Source of the DNA: Biomphalaria glabrata | Taxonomy: Eukaryota > Mollusca > Gastropoda > Planorbidae | Direction: 5' to 3' | DNA: 64,000 nucleotides | Assembly: GCF_947242115.1 (NCBI RefSeq) | Contig: NC_074728.1 | Location: 8,538,721-8,602,720 of the forward strand | Shown: positions 58,490-64,000 of the stretch, in pieces | How the letters are laid out: every line of letters begins with the position of its first letter | Position numbering within the stretch: position 1 is the first letter of the stretch | The notes under the pieces: generated by a model | What the model saw: the letters and a program-made list of their open reading frames with translations, nothing else | Told to the model about the DNA's origin: nothing | Databases searched by the model: none | Position numbers and translations under genes: made by a program

Positions 58490-58665
58490 TTGTCGGTATC
58501 AAACAAATTAATTAATTACCAGTAATTAATTGATTGATCTTTTTTCATTGATTCGTGTAATGTCTTCGCTGATAAATAATTGTGCAAAGTTTCAACTTGA
58601 TCCGAGAATGGGTGTGGGAGAAATAATGTATTCAAACTTTTTACCAGGCAGACAGAGTGAGTTGT
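58490..58665 (-). repeat. Composite repeat, conserved first block
   Basis: AATTGTGCAAAGTTTCAACT, TGATCCGAGAATGGGTGTGG and TTTTTACCAGGCAGACAGAG are the reverse complement of the block seen at 62159-62240. Confidence 0.65.
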
Positions 58666-59287
58666 TATTATCTTTGTCAAACTAGCTGAAATTTAATGTA
58701 ATTGGTGTTTTAAAATGAAAAAAAAAAGAGCTATTTGCAACTGATGTTGTAGCAGATTTATGCCAACGCAAAGATTGAAAATAACTATTTAAATAATAAT
58801 GCCAAATAAAACCAAAACAACGAAATTAACTAAGCAACATTATTTGAAAGTATAGCGTATAAAACATCTACAGTTACCAAAGAGATGGTTTGTAAACTTG
58901 AATTACATGAATAACATCCTTAGTGAATATGCTCATATAACATCACAATATAAAACATCATATTATAAATAGATTTAGCAGAGCGTCTTATAATATCATA
59001 ACAATATAACATTCTATTCGTCGCTTAAGAATACATTCTAAAAATAATACAATAACATTCTAAAAATAATACAATTTGTATGACTTGTAATAAATAGGGC
59101 ATGATACTGATTGTTATAAGATTTGGTTGATAAAACCACACAATGTATACAGGAGAACAGTTTGTTATTGCGAAAGATAAATAACCAGCCGTTTGAGAGA
59201 CCAATTGGCTTTATATTTCTAGATTACAAATAATTGTCTTTTCCCCCCTCCTCTGTTTGATAGTAACGAATAATAAAATAGCCAACA

Positions 59288-62200
59288 TCAAAACTCTGAA
59301 GAGCACTTCAACTTTGAACTCCGGGATCGAAACGATCTTTGACCTTTGCGAACAGGTGAGACAGGGGCGATTTGGTCTAGAGCGTCTTTGGTCATCCGAG
59401 GTTTGTGGCCAAGTATATTCAGAATTGCATCCACTGTTGTACAGAGTTCGCTTTCAAAGTTTTGCATTCTCCTGAAAAAAATTCAACAACAAAATCACTT
59501 TATTGCAAAGTTTATATCAACTCTGTTTATCTGTCTGTCTGTCTGTCTGGTAAAAGGTGTGTACACGTTATTTCTCCCACACTCATTCTCGAATCAAAAG
59601 GGGGATACCTGGAAGGGGAGTGGCTACCAAAAGTTGAGAAGCCCTGGAATCATAGTTGAACACAGACTACTTAGCAATACTTACTCGTGTAGAGTCACTA
59701 GTTTGTTGTCGATGTCATGGTAGGACTGCATACTACTGGGCCCCTGCGGAGACGACAGCGAGGGGGGTTTGTCTATAATCTGAGCGGCGGTCATGGCCGG
59801 TTGCTTCCTGGGCTGGCTCCCGCTTGCACCAGCTGAAGATTTGGTCAAGTAAGAAGCTGAACTCATTGCTTGGAAGTTAGTTTTAGCAGGCGGTATTTTC
59901 CCGGTTACCTCGCTTAGATCTTTGACTGCTGGTAAAGAGACAAAAACGGAATTTTGGAAACAAAAATATTTCACTCATAGTATTAAATTAGAATACAAAT
60001 AATAACAAAACATGGAACATTTGATACGTAAGATTTGTTGACCTATTTTAAGATGTTGAAATGTCGCTACATAGACTTATATAGGCTATATATAGTACTC
60101 CAGACTGGACACCGGGATATCCAAACGTTACAAAAAATGTAAATTTTTATTAGAAAGTTGGATCAAGGCGTTGTTTTGTAAAGTAGTTAAAAGAAGAGTT
60201 GTTGTTTTTTTTCAACCCTAACATATGAAACATATAATTTCATTTTTAGATCTAGATCTAGTAATTGAACATCAAAAATAAGAGTACTCTCGTCTCATAA
60301 TTATTATTTTGCAATTTTTAGATACATAATCTAGAAAGATCTAGGTTATCAATCTATTTAAACGTAAATAAGATGATTTAAATCAACATGAATTATTTCC
60401 ATCTAGGATTTTTGAAACATTATCTCAATGGAAACAAACAGAAAATAGCTTTTTTTTGTTTCATATATTTGCGTGAAAATCCGAAAAACTTTGAAAACTA
60501 AAGATCTTTAATTTTCTATGACAGAAAAGATTGATTTGGGGGGCGGGGACTCCCCTTAGAGCCTGAAAAAAAAAGAGTTTGCGTACATAAAAATCTATAT
60601 ATGTATAGGTCTGTGAATCGATCTATCGCAGATAAGAATTTATTTCCGGTTTCCAGTCTAGAATAATATATAGGCTAAGTCTATGTGTCGCTATTTAAAA
60701 CGAAGAGATAAATGTTATTATTGGCGTAGCATATGCAAATCATAGAGTTCTTCTAACCTTGTATCAATGATTGTTTTTTATACAAATTAAGTTTAATAGT
60801 GTTCGTCTGATCGCAAAAAGGATTCTCACCTTTATTTATGTTATCAATTAAACACTATTCCATAGACTAAAATCCCTACACTGTTTAAACCTTGGAAGGA
60901 AATTAAAAATATAAATACACAGTAATTACTATTTTGCAACCATCATATTCAGAATGCTGTAACTGAAATGTACTTAAACTTTCAGACAGTAGGGGAAAGT
61001 AAGGTAATTATATTTAATATACATGTACTCTATTTCTTCGTAAATATGGCAATCTTGTGGATATACTTATAAGATTTAATTAGGTGCATTTTAAGTACAT
61101 ATATTTTGTAAATGGTATGGGCCACAATAAATATCCTATCCAGGGCTTCCTCTTGTTTAAGTACAGCCTTGAGTGCAATCAATGTCTGGTCTTGTGGTTT
61201 ACGTTACAGAGATCTCATCTTTCTTTGAAAAATCAATGTCTTTTTTTTTTTAAAGTCCCGCTTTTTAAACTCATCGTTTTGACATAACCAGCAACCCATA
61301 CGAGTCTGATTCACTTGAGAAAGAACAATTTATTTTAACGCATTTAATTCCTTTTCTTACAAAAACGGACCTCGAGGACATATGCTAGTGCCCACGTGGG
61401 GGAGGGGTGGGAAATGGAGCTCTGACCTATGTAGCAAATAGTAATCTACCACACCTTTCCCCACAACTCCAACAAACTACAACGTCGAGGTAGATTTACT
61501 TGTAGAGCAATACATGTGATGTTACTGTGCGATCAAGATATCTCCGTGACAAGGGACATAACTACAACGCAGAGACTTGCAGAAGTGAATCAATAGATGA
61601 CGTCACAAGATGAACACTGAACTTTAATTGAATAATTTCTCTTGAGGCCAGGCTAACGTGTAGTTCTCTATTTGATTTCTTTGTAGAGAACTTTATTTTA
61701 TTTTTTTTTCTTTGTTTCAATCATCTCTCTTTTCTTCACTTCTTTAAGAGGCTTCACTTCTTTTTTTTACCCGGTTTAAACTTCTTTCTTTACGGGATTT
61801 TTAAAATTATCAGTGTTGTTTCTTTCAAAGCATTTCTATGTTATACACATTTTCTTTTTCTTTCTTTCCTGTTTGCTTTCTCTTTCTAGAGGCCTTTTTT
61901 TTTATACAGCTGCCTGGTCGTGGGGTATGCGCTCTGGACTATCGTCTCGGTGGTCCCGGGTTCAAACTGAACTTCAAACCACTGCTTTTAGTCATATACC
62001 AGCGTCCTGGGGGAGGTTTGGACTAGGATGTAGGCCTAATAATCGTCAAATCCAAAACATGTAAAACAAAACAAAAATATGTTTTTGTACTCTTCCTTCT
62101 GCGTTTTCGTTGCTCTGTCATACTTACCATTTCTTTCTCTTTTTAAAAAGCTTATATCAAATCACTCTGTCTGTTTGGTAAAAAGTTTGTACACGTTATT

Positions 62201-63737
62201 TCTCCCCCACCCTATCTCGGATCAAGCTGAAATTTTGCACAATCATTTCTTTTACCTGACAACACATAAAACAATACAAAATTAACAAATTAGTTAATTA
62301 ACTATTGGCAAAAAGTAATTTTGTTTGGTATCTGGAACAAGGGAAAGAAATTGTAATTGATTGAAGAGGTGGTATAAGCTGAATTAGTCTCCTTTATAGT
62401 CTTAGTCTTAGTGAACACCAACCTGAAAATTAGGACGAGACTATAGAAACAATAGATAATTCTACAATCTTCCATGTTCGTAAGCACTCCACCAACAGAG
62501 TGGCTACCATGTTGGCTTAAGAAGCCTTAAAAAGCTTCAGCCATGAGCTCGATTTCAGGTCGTTTCCCCTTTTAAACATTTTTAGAACGCTTTTATGTTG
62601 TAAGTCTAGATCTATTACAAACTTAATTACACGACTGATCCAAACTAATTGATACAAGCACGCTTAATATGACCTTTTATTTTTGTTTAAAAATATTTTC
62701 TTTTTATATTTTCTTGTTCTCTATTCGTTCCATCTTGGTTTATTGATGCAACTTCCTTAATCTACTGCTCTCTTTTCTCTTTCTCCATATTTTCTCCTTC
62801 CATATTTGTGTTTTTTTTTCGTAGCCTAGTCCCTCTCTCCGTTTCAACAAGCGAAGTTAAAAATAGCTCTCCCGTGACGTAGACTTCCATGAAGTTATCG
62901 AACTGAATGCTAAATACACAGAACAGGCTAAATTGGTCTAATTATTGCGTATACCGCTCAGGCTAGCACACAGGACGGTCTTAACAGCGCGTGAACTGCA
63001 AACTACAAGATTATCTCTTTCTTCCTCTCAGTCTCTGAGAATGTGATACGTCAAATTAAAATTTAAAAATTCAGGTCGGAAAAAATAGCCGAAATGAAGT
63101 TAAATATTTGAACGTCAAGATCATTGAACTCATGTCATGACTTAACTAGGAGAGAACGAGTTGCTAATCCGGGACGAAAGTTGGATGAATAATTATATGT
63201 ATATCAGTGGTACTCAAACCAAGGGCGTATCAGGGGACGGGCTGGCTGAGCGGTAAAGCGCTAGGCTTGCAAACCGTGGACCGGGATTCGAATCTTGGTG
63301 AAGACTGAGATTTTTAATTTCGGGATCTTTGGGCGCCTCTGAGTCCACTCAGCTCTAAAGGGTACCTGACATTAGTTGGGAAAAAGTAAAGGCGGTTGGT
63401 CGTTGTGCTGGCCACATGACGCACACGTTAACCGTAAGCCACAGAAATAGATGACCTTTTCATCATCTGCCCCATAGACCACAAGATCTGATAGGGGAAC
63501 TTTTTTTTTTTACTTAGGGGGGTATCACTGGCCGCATCGCCTCGAAAAATGGTGAAATTTCAACCGGGTTTTTTCGGGAAGGTAATGGAGCGGCACCTTC
63601 GATCACGAATGGAGAGACTAGATGTCACTAGATGGATCTGCGCTTACCTTCTTTGTCTGATGTCTTGAGAAGACTGTCGTCCTCCGCGGTCCTCTCAACA
63701 CTCAGCTCCACAATCCCGACTCTGGGCTCGTCATTGT
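59288..63737 (-). CDS. Unidentified gene, last three exons, C-terminal coiled coil
   Basis: Minus-strand exons 63648-63737, 59685-59928 and 59288-59471 have AG acceptors and GTAAGC / GTAAGT donors, and the phases join exactly (enter 1, then 1, then 2). The gene continues beyond the right edge. The first exon reads NDEPRVGIVELSVERTAEDD. The second is Ser/Pro/Ala-rich (MSSASYLTKSSAGASGSQPR). The second and third join into DIDNKLVTLHERMQNFESEL then CTTVDAILNILGHKP, a heptad pattern with L, L, M, F, L, T, I, I at a/d positions. The end is basic (VRKGQRSFRSRSSKLKCSSE) with a stop at 59288-59290. About 172 codons are visible. An assembly coiled coil near the C-terminus would suit an ion-channel or scaffold protein, but I cannot name it. 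Confidence 0.75.
59524..59610 (+). repeat. Composite repeat, conserved first block
   Basis: CTGTCTGTCTGTCTGGTAAA, then GTGTACACGTTATTTCTCCC and CTCGAATCAAA, in the intron between the last two exons of the minus-strand gene. Confidence 0.6.
61909..62032 (+). repeat. tRNA-derived SINE, family D
   Basis: GCTGCCTGGTCGTGGGGTAT, B box CCCGGGTTCAAACT, CCTGGGGGAGGTTTGGACTA. It matches the two minus copies near 19-20 kb. Confidence 0.75.
62159..62690 (+). repeat. Composite repeat, best full copy
   Basis: All parts are in order: CACTCTGTCTGTTTGGTAAA, GTACACGTTATTTCTCCC, CTCGGATCAAGCTGAAATTT, GGAACAAGGGAAAGAAATTG, the tRNA-like CAACAGAGTGGCTACCATGT, then CTGATCCAAACTAATTGATA. It lies in the intron of the minus-strand gene. 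Confidence 0.7.
63234..63503 (+). repeat. tRNA-derived SINE, family A, best-preserved head
   Basis: The head GGCTGGCTGAGCGGTAAAGC has a good A box (TGGCTGAGCGG) and the B box GGATTCGAATC. Between them, CTTGCAA would be an anticodon loop of Ala type. The core and the end GATCTGATAGGGGAAC plus a T run follow. It sits about 145 bp from the minus-strand exon at 63648. Confidence 0.85.
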
Positions 63738-63792
63738 CTGTAGAAGTAAATATGGATGCAAGAGTATTACGACACACATTCACAATCTACAA

Positions 63793-63957
63793 CCTATTTA
63801 CAACCTATCTACACCCTTTTTAAAACCTATCCACACCCTATTTACAACCTATTGATGACCTTTTTATAACCTGTGGACAACCAATTTATAACTTATCCAC
63901 AACATATCCACAACCTATTGACAACCCATTTACAACATATCTGCAACCTATTTACAA
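63793..63957. repeat. 11-bp minisatellite, 15 units
   Basis: The unit CCTATTTACAA repeats in strict 11-bp register (15 x 11 = 165 bp) with base changes but no indels seen. It lies in the intron upstream of the first visible exon of the minus-strand gene. Confidence 0.9.
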
Positions 63958-64000
63958 ATCACAGTGAATACTGGGATTTGAAATTTAGGATTTTTTAGGA

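Noticed and set aside
59346-59723. 125-codon and 84-codon plus-strand frames
   Set aside because: They lie opposite the last two exons of the minus-strand gene, whose splice sites and phases are consistent.
61598-61605. Perfect CRE palindrome TGACGTCA
   Set aside because: A single 8-bp site deep in an intron, with no promoter context.
63234-63310. Possible functional tRNA-Ala
   Set aside because: It has A and B boxes and an Ala-type loop, but the stems are imperfect and it is joined to the SINE core seen in five other copies.

Overview
The window is eukaryotic, strongly A+T-rich, and has intron-rich genes, many interspersed repeats and short poly-C/poly-G tracts. The proteins are animal type. 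The AP-3 sigma C-terminus (GISAAPARAVSAVK, then KIKDIKLPDLP) is close to protostome orthologues, and the repeat landscape (tRNA-derived SINEs, RT tails ending in zinc fingers, many hAT fossils) suggests a mollusc, most likely a heterobranch gastropod snail. The species assignment is inference.

Three host genes can be supported. (1) A complete cytosolic aconitase / iron regulatory protein 1 gene (ACO1/IRP1, + strand) runs from the ATG at 18291 to the stop at 41117. It has 21 coding exons whose phases all join, giving 892 codons, and all Fe-S cysteines and the IRP1 arginines are kept. (2) About 2.5 kb downstream, also on +, a complete AP-3 adaptor sigma gene spans 43603-49065, with 6 exons and 190 codons. 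(3) At the right edge, on the - strand, lie the last three exons (63737 down to 59288) of an unidentified gene ending in a coiled coil.

Layout: 1-18 kb is intergenic or far upstream sequence full of repeats: two adjacent hAT relics, a 5'-truncated LINE with a still-open RT frame, a 352-bp near-perfect palindrome, a 2-kb hAT-like element with a triplicated interior, and a CpG-rich promoter-like patch at 11.5-11.75 kb. 18-42 kb is ACO1, with SINEs, a LINE and a hAT MITE in its introns and tandem duplications next to several of its 3' splice sites. 43-49 kb is AP3S, with a TIR element and a possible cassette exon in intron 5. 49-59 kb is intergenic, holding minisatellites, LINE pieces and a short hAT element with a clean target-site duplication. 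59-64 kb is the minus-strand gene, with SINEs in its intron and an 11-bp minisatellite at the edge.

The genes do not form a pathway. ACO1/IRP1 links cytosolic citrate metabolism and iron-dependent mRNA control; AP-3 sigma works in endosome-to-lysosome cargo sorting. I found no CRISPR, no operon-like system and no clear new biological system. The most interesting signals are the duplicated splice acceptors in ACO1, two cryptic coding-like exon candidates, and the structure of several repeat families.
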